DNA of 64,000 bases, from positions 62,001 to 126,000 of the forward strand of contig NZ_BOMH01000007.1 of the NCBI RefSeq assembly GCF_016862095.1, read 5' to 3'. The notes beneath the pieces are model-generated. The model saw only the letters and a list, made by a program, of their open reading frames with translations. It ran no database searches and was not told the origin of the DNA. The DNA is from Actinoplanes cyaneus. GTDB lineage: Bacteria > Actinomycetota > Actinomycetes > Mycobacteriales > Micromonosporaceae. Made by a program: the position numbers and the translations under genes. Every line of letters starts with the position of its first letter. Positions within the stretch are counted from its first letter, which is position 1. Below, one piece after another: positions 24,792 through 33,456 of the stretch.

Positions 24792-24807
24792 GGTGGGTCT
24801 GCGCGTG

Positions 24808-25392
24808 ATGACGGGTAACCCCTCACCCGGTGTGCTGTACATCCTCGTGTGCGGCTCACCGATGGCCCGGGATGTCGGGATCCTGGTCGACCTCGCTCAG
24901 CGGGACGGCTGGGAGGTCTGCGTGATCACGACCCCGGACGGCCGCAAGTTCGTCGACGTGGCGGCCCTTCAGGCACAGACCGGACATCTCGTCCGTACGG
25001 ATTACAAGAGTCCCGGCGACCCTGACGTGCTGCCGCCCGCGGACGCGATGATCGTCGCGCCGGCCACCGTCAACACCGTCAACAAGTGGGCCGCCGGGAT
25101 CACCGACACGCTGGTGCTGGGTCTGCTGGTCGAGGGCTACGGGTACGGCGTGCCCACCGCTGTCGTCCCGTACACGAATCGGGTCATGGCCCTGCACCCG
25201 GCGCTGCACGAGAGTCTCGCCAAGCTCCGGGACTGGGGCGTCCACGTCCTCTACGGCGAGGATGTGTGCCGGCTGGGCGGCCCGGGGCAGACCGACCGGT
25301 TCCGCGGGCAGTTCCCATGGCGTCGCGCGCTGCAGGCGGTGAGCAACCCGATCACGGCCGCGAGCCGAGTCGAGCCTGGGGCGGTTTCCTAG
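24808..25392 (+). CDS. Flavoprotein of the HFCD / phosphopantothenoylcysteine decarboxylase fold
   Basis: 194 residues with the FMN-binding flavoprotein signature: 'LYILVCGSPMARDVGILVDL' at the N-terminus, and 'ADAMIVAPATVNTVNKWAAGITDTLVLGLLVEG' at about 76-108, where 'APATVNT.NK.A.GI.D' matches the CoaC/lantibiotic-decarboxylase motif. It lacks the CoaB domain and is too divergent to be the CoaBC enzyme. It probably oxidatively decarboxylates a cysteine-containing compound or simply binds flavin. It follows the XRE gene closely in the same direction, so co-transcription is likely. Confidence 0.82.
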   Translation: MTGNPSPGVLYILVCGSPMARDVGILVDLAQRDGWEVCVITTPDGRKFVDVAALQAQTGHLVRTDYKSPGDPDVLPPADAMIVAPATVNTVNKWAAGITDTLVLGLLVEGYGYGVPTAVVPYTNRVMALHPALHESLAKLRDWGVHVLYGEDVCRLGGPGQTDRFRGQFPWRRALQAVSNPITAASRVEPGAVS

Positions 25393-25411
25393 CCGTATAG
25401 AGTTTCCGCTC

Positions 25412-26278
25412 GTGGACCCTGCCGCTGTGCCTACCGTTCGTCAGGTGGTCGACGCGCTCGACGCGCGTTACCCGCGCAGCTGGGCGGAGTCCTGGGACCG
25501 GGTCGGCCTGGTGCTCGGCGAGTTCGAGCACGCCGTCTCCCGCATCCTCTGCGTCGTGGACTGCGTCCCGGAAACCGCCGACGAGGCTCTCGCCGTCGGC
25601 GCCGACCTGATCGTCGCCCACCACCCGCTGCTGCTCAAGCCGGTGTCCTCGCTCGCCCCGGACACGTTCAAGGGGCGCATCGCGCACCGGCTGATCCGCG
25701 CCGAGGTGGCTCTCTACACCGCGCACACGAACGCGGACGTCGCGAACCCCGGTGTCTCCGACGCGCTCGCCGCACGGCTCGGCCTGACCGGGCTGCGCCC
25801 GCTGGCGCCGGCCGAGGGTGCGGCCGCCGGCGAGGGCCGTGGCGCGGGTCGCATCGGTGAGCTCGCCGGGCCGCTCACCCTGCGCGATCTTGCCGCTTTC
25901 GTTGCTGCGAGGCTGCCCGCCACCTCCGCCGGGGTGCGCGCCGCCGGAGATCCCGGCCGCGTCATCCGTACGGTGGCGGTCTGCGGCGGTGCCGGCGACT
26001 CGTTCCTGCCCGACGCCGCCCGTGCCGGGGTCGACGCGTATCTCTGCGCCGACCTGCGTCACCACCCAGCCGGCGAGCACCTCGCCAACGACGGCCCGGC
26101 GCTGCTCGACGCCGCGCACTGGGCGACCGAGCGACCCTGGCTCGACGAGGTGGCGGCCTGGCTGCGTGCGCAGTTCCCCGTCGAGGTGGTGGTGTCCGAC
26201 CTGGACACGGACCCTTGGACCGTTCATTCCGCATCCGCGCCTCAATCCGCGTCCGCGCAAAAGGAGATCCACTCGTGA
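25412..26278 (+). CDS. Nif3-like dinuclear metal centre protein
   Basis: 288-residue member of the Nif3/YbgI (UPF0135) family, a toroidal hexamer with a two-metal site. Visible motifs are 'WDRVGLVLGE' near the start, 'ADLIVAHHPLLLKPV' (metal-binding histidines, about residue 70) and 'LYTAHTNADVANPGVSDALAARLGL' (about 107-131). 'GDSFLPDAARAGVDAYLCADLRHH' is in the C-terminal part. The biochemical role is unsettled. Its TGA overlaps the next start in GTGA, so translation is coupled. The order Nif3, zinc ribbon, RNase H matches Rv2230c-Rv2228c. It starts at a GTG. Confidence 0.92.
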   Translation: MDPAAVPTVRQVVDALDARYPRSWAESWDRVGLVLGEFEHAVSRILCVVDCVPETADEALAVGADLIVAHHPLLLKPVSSLAPDTFKGRIAHRLIRAEVALYTAHTNADVANPGVSDALAARLGLTGLRPLAPAEGAAAGEGRGAGRIGELAGPLTLRDLAAFVAARLPATSAGVRAAGDPGRVIRTVAVCGGAGDSFLPDAARAGVDAYLCADLRHHPAGEHLANDGPALLDAAHWATERPWLDEVAAWLRAQFPVEVVVSDLDTDPWTVHSASAPQSASAQKEIHS

Positions 26279-27009
26279 AGGCCGCCCCGGAAGCCCAGCG
26301 CCGCCTGCTCGACCTGCAGGCCGTCGACACCGCGCTGGCCCAGCTCGCGCACCGCCGGAAGAATCTGCCCGAGATCGCCGAGATCGAGGCGGCGGCCCGG
26401 GAGATCTCCGCGCTGGAGGACGAGCGGGTGCGCGCCCAGGTCGCGGTCGACGACCTGGACCGGGACATCTCCCGGTTCGAGAAGGACATCGACCAGGTCC
26501 GTCAGCGCAAGGCGAAGGACCAGCAGCAGCTGGACGCGGGTGGTTCGCTGAAGCAGGTCGAGGGTCTGCAGCACGAGCTGGCCACGCTCAACCGCCGCCA
26601 GTCCGAGCTGGAGGACGCCGAGCTCGAGCTGATGGAGCAGCGGGAGAGCGCGTCCGCGGCCCTGGCCGACGTGCAGAGCCGGATCAGCGCGGCGGTCGAG
26701 CGACGCGCCGACGCCGAGCGCCGCCGTGACGAGACGTCCGCGGAGTTGATCAAGGAGCAGGAGTTCAAGTCGCAGTCGCGCGGCCCGCTCGCCGCGGATC
26801 TGCCGGCCGACCTGGTCACCCTGTACGACAAGATCCGCACCGACTCCGGCATGGGTGCCGCGCTGGTCTACGCCGGTCGCTGCGGAGCGTGCCGGATCGA
26901 GCTGTACGGCGCCGACCTCAACCGCGTGAAGGCCGCCCCCGCCGACGAGGTGGTGCGCTGCGAGGAGTGCCGGCGGATCATGGTCCGTACGTCGGAGTCG
27001 GGTCTATGA
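26275..27009 (+). CDS. Coiled-coil protein with a C4 zinc ribbon (DUF164 / CT398 type)
   Basis: 244 residues. Residues about 5-180 are a long coiled-coil hairpin rich in Glu, Arg, Ala and Gln. The C-terminal zinc ribbon has two CxxC pairs: 'GRCGACRIEL' and 'VRCEECRRIM'. Family members bind nucleic acid or act with secretion and flagellar factors; the actinobacterial role is unknown. It starts at a GTG that overlaps the Nif3 stop, and its own stop overlaps the ATG of the next gene (ATGA). That makes a three-gene translationally coupled unit. Confidence 0.9.
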   Translation: MKAAPEAQRRLLDLQAVDTALAQLAHRRKNLPEIAEIEAAAREISALEDERVRAQVAVDDLDRDISRFEKDIDQVRQRKAKDQQQLDAGGSLKQVEGLQHELATLNRRQSELEDAELELMEQRESASAALADVQSRISAAVERRADAERRRDETSAELIKEQEFKSQSRGPLAADLPADLVTLYDKIRTDSGMGAALVYAGRCGACRIELYGADLNRVKAAPADEVVRCEECRRIMVRTSESGL

Positions 27010-28112
27010 CCGGTGACCTGCGGGTCGTCGTCGAGGCGGACGGCGGCTCGCGGGGCAACCCCGGCCCGGCGGGGTACGGCGCGGTGGTGCTGAACACCGA
27101 CGGCGAGGTCCTGCTGGAGCGCTACGCCGCCCTGGGCACGACCACGAACAACGTCGCGGAGTACTCCGGGCTGATCGCCGGCCTGCGCGCCGCCGCCGAG
27201 CTGAACGCCACCCGCGTCGACGTCCGGATGGACTCCAAGCTGGTCGTCGAGCAGATGTCCGGCCGCTGGCAGATCAAGAACCCGGGCCTGCGCCCGCTCG
27301 CGGCCGAGGCGGCCGGCCTGGTCGCGAAGTTCCGGGCGGTCACCTTCGACTGGATCCCGCGGGAACGCAACACCGCCGCCGACGCCCTGGCGAACCGGGC
27401 CATGGACGAGGCCGCCGGCAAGATCCCGAGGGACGCTGCGCCGCCGGAGACCGCGGTGGCCACGCCGCGCTCCTGGGCGCCGCCGTCGCTGGAGAACGCG
27501 ACCCGGCTGATCCTGGTCCGGCACGGCGCGACCGCGATGACCGCGCAGGGCCGTTACTCGGGCCGCGGCGACGTGCCGCTCACCGACGAGGGGGAGGCCC
27601 AGGCGATGGCGGCGGCCGGTCGCGTGGCCGGGCTGTCCCGCGACGTGGGCGCGGTGCTGACCTCGCCGCTGGGCCGCTGCGTGCGGACCGCCGAGCTGAT
27701 CGCCGCCGAGGTCGGCGGCGTGCCGGTGACGGTCATGGACGACCTGATCGAGTGCGACTTCGGGCTCTGGGAGGGCAAGACCTTCGCCGAGGTGCAGGAG
27801 GGCTGGCCCCGCGAGATGACGGCGTGGCTGGAGTCGACCGCCGTGGCGCCTCCGCAGGGCGAGTCGTTCCAGGCGGTCGGCAAGCGGGTGCGCGGGGCGA
27901 TGGCGAAGATCGTGTCGGCGTACCCGGGTCAGGTTGTCGTCGTCGTCTCGCACGTCTCGCCGATCAAACTGATCCTTCGCGACGCGCTCGCGGCCGGGGA
28001 CGCGTTCCTGCACCGGCTCTTCCTGGACGCGGCGGGCGTCTCCACCATGGACATCTGGCCGGACGGGAACATCGCGGTCCGGTCCGTGAACGAGACTGCC
28101 CATCTTCGATAG
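27006..28112 (+). CDS. Bifunctional RNase H / histidine phosphatase
   Basis: 368 residues with two domains. Residues 1-140 are RNase HI: 'VEADGGSRGNPGPAGYGAV' with the first catalytic Asp, 'NNVAEYSGLIAGL' with the Glu, 'VRMDSKLVVEQM' with the second Asp, and 'RERNTAADALANRAMD'. Residues about 165-368 are a histidine phosphatase (CobC/PhoE type): 'RLILVRHGATAMTAQGRYSG', 'LTSPLGRCVRTAELIA' and 'VVVVSHVSPIKLIL'. This is the architecture of M. tuberculosis Rv2228c. RNase H removes RNA-DNA hybrids; the phosphatase substrate may be alpha-ribazole phosphate. Last gene of the coupled Nif3 unit. Confidence 0.95.
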   Translation: MTGDLRVVVEADGGSRGNPGPAGYGAVVLNTDGEVLLERYAALGTTTNNVAEYSGLIAGLRAAAELNATRVDVRMDSKLVVEQMSGRWQIKNPGLRPLAAEAAGLVAKFRAVTFDWIPRERNTAADALANRAMDEAAGKIPRDAAPPETAVATPRSWAPPSLENATRLILVRHGATAMTAQGRYSGRGDVPLTDEGEAQAMAAAGRVAGLSRDVGAVLTSPLGRCVRTAELIAAEVGGVPVTVMDDLIECDFGLWEGKTFAEVQEGWPREMTAWLESTAVAPPQGESFQAVGKRVRGAMAKIVSAYPGQVVVVVSHVSPIKLILRDALAAGDAFLHRLFLDAAGVSTMDIWPDGNIAVRSVNETAHLR

Positions 28113-28143
28113 AAGCATTGACCCCCCTGGTGCGGGACGTTTA

Positions 28144-28162
28144 GTTTCCTCGATCAGGAAAC
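28144..28162 (+). promoter_or_regulatory. Candidate operator upstream of the chitinase gene
   Basis: Perfect inverted repeat GTTTCCT-CGATC-AGGAAAC about 30 bp before the chitinase ATG, inside a larger ACGTTT...AAACGT symmetry. Confidence 0.45.
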
Positions 28163-28192
28163 GTTCTTAACCGTTTCGCCCTTGGGGGGCTC

Positions 28193-29479
28193 ATGAAGGG
28201 TTTCACCAGTGGTCTGGTCGCGGCTGCCGCGGCCGTGACGGCCGTCGTGGCGGGCGCGCCCGCACCCGCGTCCGCATCCACGTCCAGCGGTTTCGTCAAA
28301 GTCGGATACTTCACGCAGTGGGGCATCTACGGCCGCGACTTCCAGCTGGCCAAGGTGCAGAAGTCCGGCGCCGCCGCCCGGCTCACCCACCTCAACTACG
28401 CGTTCGGCCCGGTCACCGCGGACGGCGTCTGCGCCTCCGCCGACCCGTGGGCCGACTGGCAGACCCCGTTCACCGACGCGAACAGCGTCGACGGCGTCGG
28501 TGACGCCGCCGGTCAGCCGATCGCCGGCAACCTCAACCAGCTCGCCGAACTCAAGAAGAAGAACCCGAAGCTGCGGGTGCTGATCTCCCTCGGCGGCTGG
28601 AGCGGCTCGGCGTACTTCTCGGACGCGGCCCGGACCGACGAGACCCGCAAGCGACTCGTCTCGTCCTGCGTGGACCTGTGGCTCAAGGGCAACCTGCCCG
28701 GCCTCACCGCGGGCGTGGCCGCCGGCATCTTCGACGGCGTCGACCTGGACTGGGAGTGGCCCGGCTCGGAGGGCAACGCCGGCAACGTGATCCGCCCCGA
28801 GGACAAGCAGAACTTCACTCTGCTCGCCGCCGAGTTCCGCGCCCAGCTCGACCGGCTCGGCCGGGCCGACCGCCGGCACTACGACCTGACCGCGTTCCTC
28901 CCGGCCGCCCCGGCGAAGATCGCCGCGGGCTTCGAAGTCGCCAAGATCTTCAAGTATCTCGACTTCGGCACCCTCCAGGGCTACGACTACCACGGCACCT
29001 GGGAAGCCCGGACCAACCAGCAGTCGGCCCTGCGCGTCCCGGCCGGCGCCCCGGACAACCCCGACTTCTCCGTCGAGAACACGGTCGAGGCCTGGCTCGC
29101 CGGCGGCGCCCCGCGCCGGAAACTCGTCCTCGGCGTGCCGTACTACGGCCAGGGCTGGACCGGCGTCACCGGCACCGGCAACGGCCTCTTCCAGCCCGCC
29201 ACCGGCCCGGCGCCCGGCGTCTTCGCACCCGGCACCGAGGACTGGAAAACGCTCAAGGCCCTTCCGGCGCAGGGCTACACCGTGCACCGGGACCTGCGGA
29301 ACGGTCACGCCTGGCTCTTCGACGGCACCACCTTCTGGACGTACGACGATCCGGCCGTCCTGCTGCAGAAGACGCTCTACATCCGCACGCGCGGCCTGGG
29401 CGGCGCCATGATGTGGTCCCTCGACGGCGACGACGAGAACGCCACTCTCACCCGCACGATCGCCCTCGGCCTCCGCTGA
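28193..29479 (+). CDS. Secreted chitinase, glycoside hydrolase family 18
   Basis: 428 residues. A signal peptide (about 1-29, ending 'APAPASAS') is followed by a single GH18 barrel with no carbohydrate-binding module. The catalytic motif DxxDxDxE is intact: 'FDGVDLDWEWPGSEGN' near residue 182. Other family features are 'LTHLNYAFGPV', 'LISLGGWSGSAYFSDA', 'LQGYDYHGTWE' and 'GGAMMWSLDGDD'. Expected to cleave chitin to oligosaccharides outside the cell. A palindrome upstream suggests repression in the absence of substrate. It is monocistronic with a terminator. Confidence 0.95.
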   Translation: MKGFTSGLVAAAAAVTAVVAGAPAPASASTSSGFVKVGYFTQWGIYGRDFQLAKVQKSGAAARLTHLNYAFGPVTADGVCASADPWADWQTPFTDANSVDGVGDAAGQPIAGNLNQLAELKKKNPKLRVLISLGGWSGSAYFSDAARTDETRKRLVSSCVDLWLKGNLPGLTAGVAAGIFDGVDLDWEWPGSEGNAGNVIRPEDKQNFTLLAAEFRAQLDRLGRADRRHYDLTAFLPAAPAKIAAGFEVAKIFKYLDFGTLQGYDYHGTWEARTNQQSALRVPAGAPDNPDFSVENTVEAWLAGGAPRRKLVLGVPYYGQGWTGVTGTGNGLFQPATGPAPGVFAPGTEDWKTLKALPAQGYTVHRDLRNGHAWLFDGTTFWTYDDPAVLLQKTLYIRTRGLGGAMMWSLDGDDENATLTRTIALGLR

Positions 29480-29487
29480 TCCGTGCC

Positions 29488-29520
29488 GCCGCCCGGCCCC
29501 TCAGGTGGGTGCCGGGCGGC
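29488..29520 (+). terminator. Terminator of the chitinase gene
   Basis: Perfect 10-bp stem GCCGCCCGGC / GCCGGGCGGC with a 13-nt loop, 8 bp after the stop. Confidence 0.7.
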
Positions 29521-29748
29521 GTTACGGCGAGCAGCCGCCGGTCATGCCCGAACTCCGCTGGTGGCTTCCCGCCCGAACCGCAGGATCCGGCGTACGGGGC
29601 GCTCGTCCGCCGCCCCGCCCGCCTGGCCTCGATCAGGCCTGAGCCGTTCGGCGCACGGCCCGGCCCGCTCGGCGCATGTTGATCGCCTTTGGACCGGCTG
29701 CCTCGTTAGCGTGACGGAAACCGTACACGCTGTTGAGGGAGGCGGATC

Positions 29749-29970
29749 ATGGCGGAGCCGGAATCCCCACCACGTACCGATAGCAGTCCCTGGAACTGGT
29801 TGCTGCTGGTGCCGATCGTGGTGCCGCTGCTGACGTTTCTGTACAACTATGACGAGCCGCGACTCGGCGGCTTCCCGCTCTTCTACTGGCTGCAGTTCGC
29901 CTTCATCCTGCTCGGCGTCGGCACCACCTCGCTGGTTTACCAGATGACCAAGAAGCGGGGCCGGCCATGA
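29749..29970 (+). CDS. DUF3311 small membrane protein, partner of the MctP transporter
   Basis: 73 residues with two membrane helices ('WNWLLLVPIVVPLLTFLYNY' and 'FYWLQFAFILLGVGTTSLVY'). DUF3311 proteins are regularly encoded just before sodium/solute symporters, like the small YhdT/ActP partner proteins. Its TGA overlaps the mctP ATG (ATGA), and GGAGG lies before its own start. Probably a transporter accessory subunit. Confidence 0.88.
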   Translation: MAEPESPPRTDSSPWNWLLLVPIVVPLLTFLYNYDEPRLGGFPLFYWLQFAFILLGVGTTSLVYQMTKKRGRP

Positions 29971-31613
29971 GCTCGCACATCACTGAGATCGTCGTCTTCT
30001 CGGTTCTGTTCCTGCTGGTCAGCGGGATGGGTTTCGTGGCGGCGCGGTGGCGGGCGCCGCAGGACATGGCGCATCTGGACGAGTGGGGGCTGGGTGGGCG
30101 CAGCTTCGGCGGCTGGATCACCTGGTTCCTCGTCGGCGGTGACCTGTACACGGCGTACACGTTCGTCGCCGTTCCCGCGCTGATCTTCGGCGCCGGTGCG
30201 GCCGGGTTCTTCGCCGTGCCGTACACCGTCGTGATCTATCCGCTCTTCTTCCTGGTCCTGATCCGGCTCTGGTCGGTGTCGCACCGGCACGGTTTCGTCA
30301 CGCCGGCCGACTTCGTGCGGACGCGGTACGACTCCCCGACGCTCGCCCTGCTGATCGCGATCACCGGCATCGTGGCGACCATGCCGTACATCGCCCTGCA
30401 ACTCGTCGGGATCGAGTCGGTGCTCAAGACGATGGGCGTGACCGGGGACAGCGCGATCGCCCGGCATCTGCCGATCATCATCGCGTTCGCGATCCTGGCG
30501 GCATACACCTATCAGTCCGGGCTGCGGGCGCCGGCGCTGATCGCGTTCGTCAAGGACACCCTGATCTACATCGTGATCGCGGTGGCGGTGCTCTACCTGC
30601 CGTACAAACTCGGGGGATGGGGTGCGATCTTCGACGCCGCGGACAAGAAGTTCCAGGCGTCGGCCGCGCCCGGTGACGGGATCCTGCTGAACGCCAACAA
30701 CCAGGTGCAGTACTTCACACTGGCACTCGGCTCGGCGCTGGCGCTCTTCCTCTACCCGCACAGCATCACCGGGGTGCTGGCCAGTAAGAACCGCAACGTG
30801 ATCAAGCGGAACATGTCGGCGCTGCCGGCGTACAGCTTCCTGCTCGGCCTGATCGCGCTGCTCGGCTACATGGCGATCGCGGCCGGGGTGAAGCCGCTGC
30901 CCGGCGCGAAGGCCGGCAGCGTGGACAGCAACACGGTCGTGCCGCTGCTCTTCGACCTGCACTTCCCGGCCTGGTTCGCCGGGGTGGCGTTCGCCGCGAT
31001 CGGGATCGGCGCGCTGGTGCCGGCCGCGATCATGTCGATCGCCGCGGCGAACCTCTTCACCCGCAACATCTACAAGGAGTACTTCAAGCGGGACGCCACC
31101 CCCGCGCAGGAGGCGAGCGTCGCCAAGATCACCTCGTTGGTCGTCAAGGTCGGCGCGGTGGCGTTCATCGTCTTCCTGGACCCGCAGTTCTCGATCGACC
31201 TGCAGCTCATCGGCGGTGTGATCATCCTGCAGACCGCGCCGTCGGTGATCCTCGGCCTCTACGGCCGGTGGCTGCACCGCGGGGCGCTGATCGCCGGCTG
31301 GGCGGCCGGCATGATCCTGGCGTTCTGGATGCTCTGGCAGATCCCGAACGCCGCCACCGGTCGCCGGCACTTCGGCGGCTCGGCGTTCGCGCTCTCCGAG
31401 TTCGGGCTCGACACCAAGAAGACGATCTACGTCGGGTTCGTGGCGGTGCTGGTCAACCTGATCGTCGCGGTGCTGGCAACGTTCTGGCTGCGGGTGATGA
31501 AGGTCGCCCCGGGCGCGGACGGGACGGCGCCGAGCGACTACTTCGCCGACGAGGGCGACCCGAGGATCGAGCGGGAGACGAGCACCACGGTCGGGACGGT
31601 CTCCTCGACCTGA
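29967..31613 (+). CDS. mctP: Monocarboxylate uptake permease, sodium:solute symporter family
   Basis: 548 residues with about 13 predicted membrane helices and the SSS-family pattern: 'RSFGGWITWFLVGGDLYTAYTF' (about 38-59) and 'LFLYPHSITGVLASKNRNVIKR' (about 264-285). It resembles MctP/ActP carriers for acetate, pyruvate and lactate. The exact substrate cannot be read. It is translationally coupled to the DUF3311 gene and followed by a very strong hairpin. Confidence 0.88.
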   Translation: MSSHITEIVVFSVLFLLVSGMGFVAARWRAPQDMAHLDEWGLGGRSFGGWITWFLVGGDLYTAYTFVAVPALIFGAGAAGFFAVPYTVVIYPLFFLVLIRLWSVSHRHGFVTPADFVRTRYDSPTLALLIAITGIVATMPYIALQLVGIESVLKTMGVTGDSAIARHLPIIIAFAILAAYTYQSGLRAPALIAFVKDTLIYIVIAVAVLYLPYKLGGWGAIFDAADKKFQASAAPGDGILLNANNQVQYFTLALGSALALFLYPHSITGVLASKNRNVIKRNMSALPAYSFLLGLIALLGYMAIAAGVKPLPGAKAGSVDSNTVVPLLFDLHFPAWFAGVAFAAIGIGALVPAAIMSIAAANLFTRNIYKEYFKRDATPAQEASVAKITSLVVKVGAVAFIVFLDPQFSIDLQLIGGVIILQTAPSVILGLYGRWLHRGALIAGWAAGMILAFWMLWQIPNAATGRRHFGGSAFALSEFGLDTKKTIYVGFVAVLVNLIVAVLATFWLRVMKVAPGADGTAPSDYFADEGDPRIERETSTTVGTVSST

Positions 31614-31641
31614 CCGATTTCCACCACGATTCTCCCGTACG

Positions 31642-31685
31642 GCGATGAGCACGCCCGCCTCGAGTCCGGCGGGCGTGCTCATCGC
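31642..31685 (+). terminator. Terminator of mctP
   Basis: Perfect 18-bp stem (GCGATGAGCACGCCCGCC and its complement) with an 8-nt loop, 28 bp after the stop. The U-tract is absent. Confidence 0.75.
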
Positions 31686-31714
31686 GTACGCCGATCGGAG
31701 TTTGCTTTTGATTG

Positions 31715-31730
31715 CGGACCTTGCGGTCCG
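31715..31730 (+). promoter_or_regulatory. Candidate operator or promoter-proximal palindrome
   Basis: CGGACC-TTGC-GGTCCG, followed by a partial repeat of the half-site (TTGCGAACCTTGC), about 90 bp before the DUF2637-like gene. Confidence 0.35.
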
Positions 31731-31822
31731 TTGCGAACCTTGCCCCCGTCTGCCCCTTCTTCGGTAGCGTCTGCCCTGTTCTCCGAGGGTTCCTCGCATC
31801 TGACATCGCTGGGGAGGTCCGC

Positions 31823-32536
31823 GTGCCGGCGCAGATGACGCTGACGCAACAGTTCGCCGCCGAGTACGCCAAGGGCGCTGTCCCGGGCATGCTGAAGGCG
31901 ATCCGGACCATCAAACGCGCCAACAACGGCATCCTCGCCGGCGCGCTCGCCGCCAGTTATCTGCACCAGGGGCACTACCTGGTGAGCCTCGGCGCCGGGC
32001 TCTTCGCGTGGATCGTCCCGGCCGTTTTCGATCTGGCCATGCTCTCCATGCTGACGATCAGCCAGACCGCGGGCATGGCCCAGGACGCGCGCAAGGCCGC
32101 CCTCAAAGTCCTCGTCGTGGTCGTCACCATCTCCGCGGCGGTCAACTTCGCGGCGCCCGGCCCGCTCGGCTTGCGGATCATCTTCTCCCTGGTGGTGGGC
32201 TTGGTCGCCGGCGTCGAATGGGTCGCCGCCAAGATCCGCCCGGACTTCGCCGCGATCGAGGCCCGCGAGGTGGAGGCGACCGCCGAGATCCGCCCGGCGC
32301 GGCGCCTCGATCCCGAGGTCGCCCGCCAGCGAGCGGCGAAGGCAGCCCTCACCCGGCGCGCCAATCAAGCGGCGAAGTCGGCCGAGGAGGCCGCCCGGTC
32401 GCGAGGGGCCAAGGCCGCCGAACGGGCCCGCGTGCGCGCCGCGAAGGATGTGCTGGAGCAGGCTGAGCTGGAGGGCTTCTTCACCCAGCAGCAGGGCTAT
32501 CCCGAGGTGACCCAGCAGGTCCGGGTCCGGCAGTGA
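31823..32536 (+). CDS. DUF2637-like membrane protein with a basic helical tail
   Basis: 237 residues from the GTG at 31823, with GGGGAGG 5 nt upstream; the frame is open from 31712. The middle has about four hydrophobic helices ('YLVSLGAGLFAWIVPAVFDL', 'ALKVLVVVVTISAAVNFA', 'IIFSLVVGLVAGVEWVA'). The layout resembles the SpdB/DUF2637 family of actinobacterial conjugative elements, although no element is visible here. The C-terminal 85 residues are a charged Ala/Arg/Glu helix. Function unknown. Confidence 0.65.
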   Translation: MPAQMTLTQQFAAEYAKGAVPGMLKAIRTIKRANNGILAGALAASYLHQGHYLVSLGAGLFAWIVPAVFDLAMLSMLTISQTAGMAQDARKAALKVLVVVVTISAAVNFAAPGPLGLRIIFSLVVGLVAGVEWVAAKIRPDFAAIEAREVEATAEIRPARRLDPEVARQRAAKAALTRRANQAAKSAEEAARSRGAKAAERARVRAAKDVLEQAELEGFFTQQQGYPEVTQQVRVRQ

Positions 32537-32607
32537 CCCGCGGCGCGCGGGCGCACTCCGCGTGACGTGTCGCTCGCGGTTTGACACCGAGTTCGACGAT
32601 CGACGAT

Positions 32608-33411
32608 ATGGCAGAGCGGGTATCCGGCGGTCGCGGCAGTAACGCCCCTCTGGGGCGAACCCAGCGGATCGTCAAACGCAACTGGACTCTGAGCGTTCTT
32701 CCCTGGCTGGCCCTCGGGGTGGCCGGGGTGATGCTGATCTGGGAGATCGTCCGGCAGAACCTTCCGGAGGCCGTGCGGGCGCAGTGGCCGTGGCGGCTCC
32801 AACTGCTCGATCTGGAATCCGGGGCGACCGTCGTCACCGTGGTGGCCGCGCTCACCCTGACCCGGATGCAGTACGCCCAGGCGGTTCGCCCGTCGATCCG
32901 GTTCATGATCACCCTGACCGAGGGCATCTTCGAGGAACTGAACCAGACGGATCTGCACAGCGCCCAGTGGAAGCTGGAGATGACCAACGGCGGCTCGTCG
33001 ATCGTCACCGTCGAGTCGATCGAGTACCGGATCGCGCCGGTCCACGCGGTGAGCAGCGAGGAGTTCCGTTGGCTGGCCTACGGCGACGCACGTCAGGCGA
33101 TCAAGGCGGCCGGCCTCACCGAGTGGAAGGACTTCCGGCTGCACCGGGCCGGGCCCGGTCTCCCGCTCAGCGCCGCCAATTCCCGGGACGTCCTGCTCCT
33201 GACCATCACCACGGCCGCCATGCTCCGGCTCGAGATGCTCGACCTGCGGCTGGGCGTCAAGGATGCGCTCGGTGACCGGCACGAGATCTTCCTGCCGTGC
33301 CGTGAGGTCTTCCCGGTGCAGCTCGACAGCCCGGAGAGCGCCGAACCGTTGAGCGCCGACACCCCGCCCGCGCCACGAAACCCCGAGGCGGAGAGCGCCG
33401 CGGCCGCCTGA
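32608..33411 (+). CDS. Predicted membrane protein, unknown function
   Basis: 267 residues if it starts at ATG 32608; a TTG at 32581 is an alternative. Two membrane helices ('LPWLALGVAGVMLIWEIV' and 'SGATVVTVVAALTLTRMQYA') lie in the first 95 residues. A soluble domain of about 150 residues follows, with beta-rich stretches ('WKLEMTNGGSSIVTVESIEYRIAP' and 'RDVLLLTITTAAMLRLEML'), and a Pro/Glu-rich tail. No motif I recognise. It lies between the DUF2637-like gene and RNase P RNA. Confidence 0.7.
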   Translation: MAERVSGGRGSNAPLGRTQRIVKRNWTLSVLPWLALGVAGVMLIWEIVRQNLPEAVRAQWPWRLQLLDLESGATVVTVVAALTLTRMQYAQAVRPSIRFMITLTEGIFEELNQTDLHSAQWKLEMTNGGSSIVTVESIEYRIAPVHAVSSEEFRWLAYGDARQAIKAAGLTEWKDFRLHRAGPGLPLSAANSRDVLLLTITTAAMLRLEMLDLRLGVKDALGDRHEIFLPCREVFPVQLDSPESAEPLSADTPPAPRNPEAESAAAA

Positions 33412-33456
33412 CGCCTCGCCTCCGGTGGGCGCCCCGGTGACGACCTGAGGGCGGCG

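Noticed and set aside
22683..24842. 719-residue minus-strand frame covering prim-pol and the XRE gene region
   Set aside because: Only its last 217 residues (the prim-pol gene) look like protein; the upstream part is the antisense of the XRE regulator.
32581..32609. TTGACA-17-CGATAT promoter before the membrane protein at 32608
   Set aside because: The -10 would overlap the start codon, so it could only serve a start further downstream; more likely chance.
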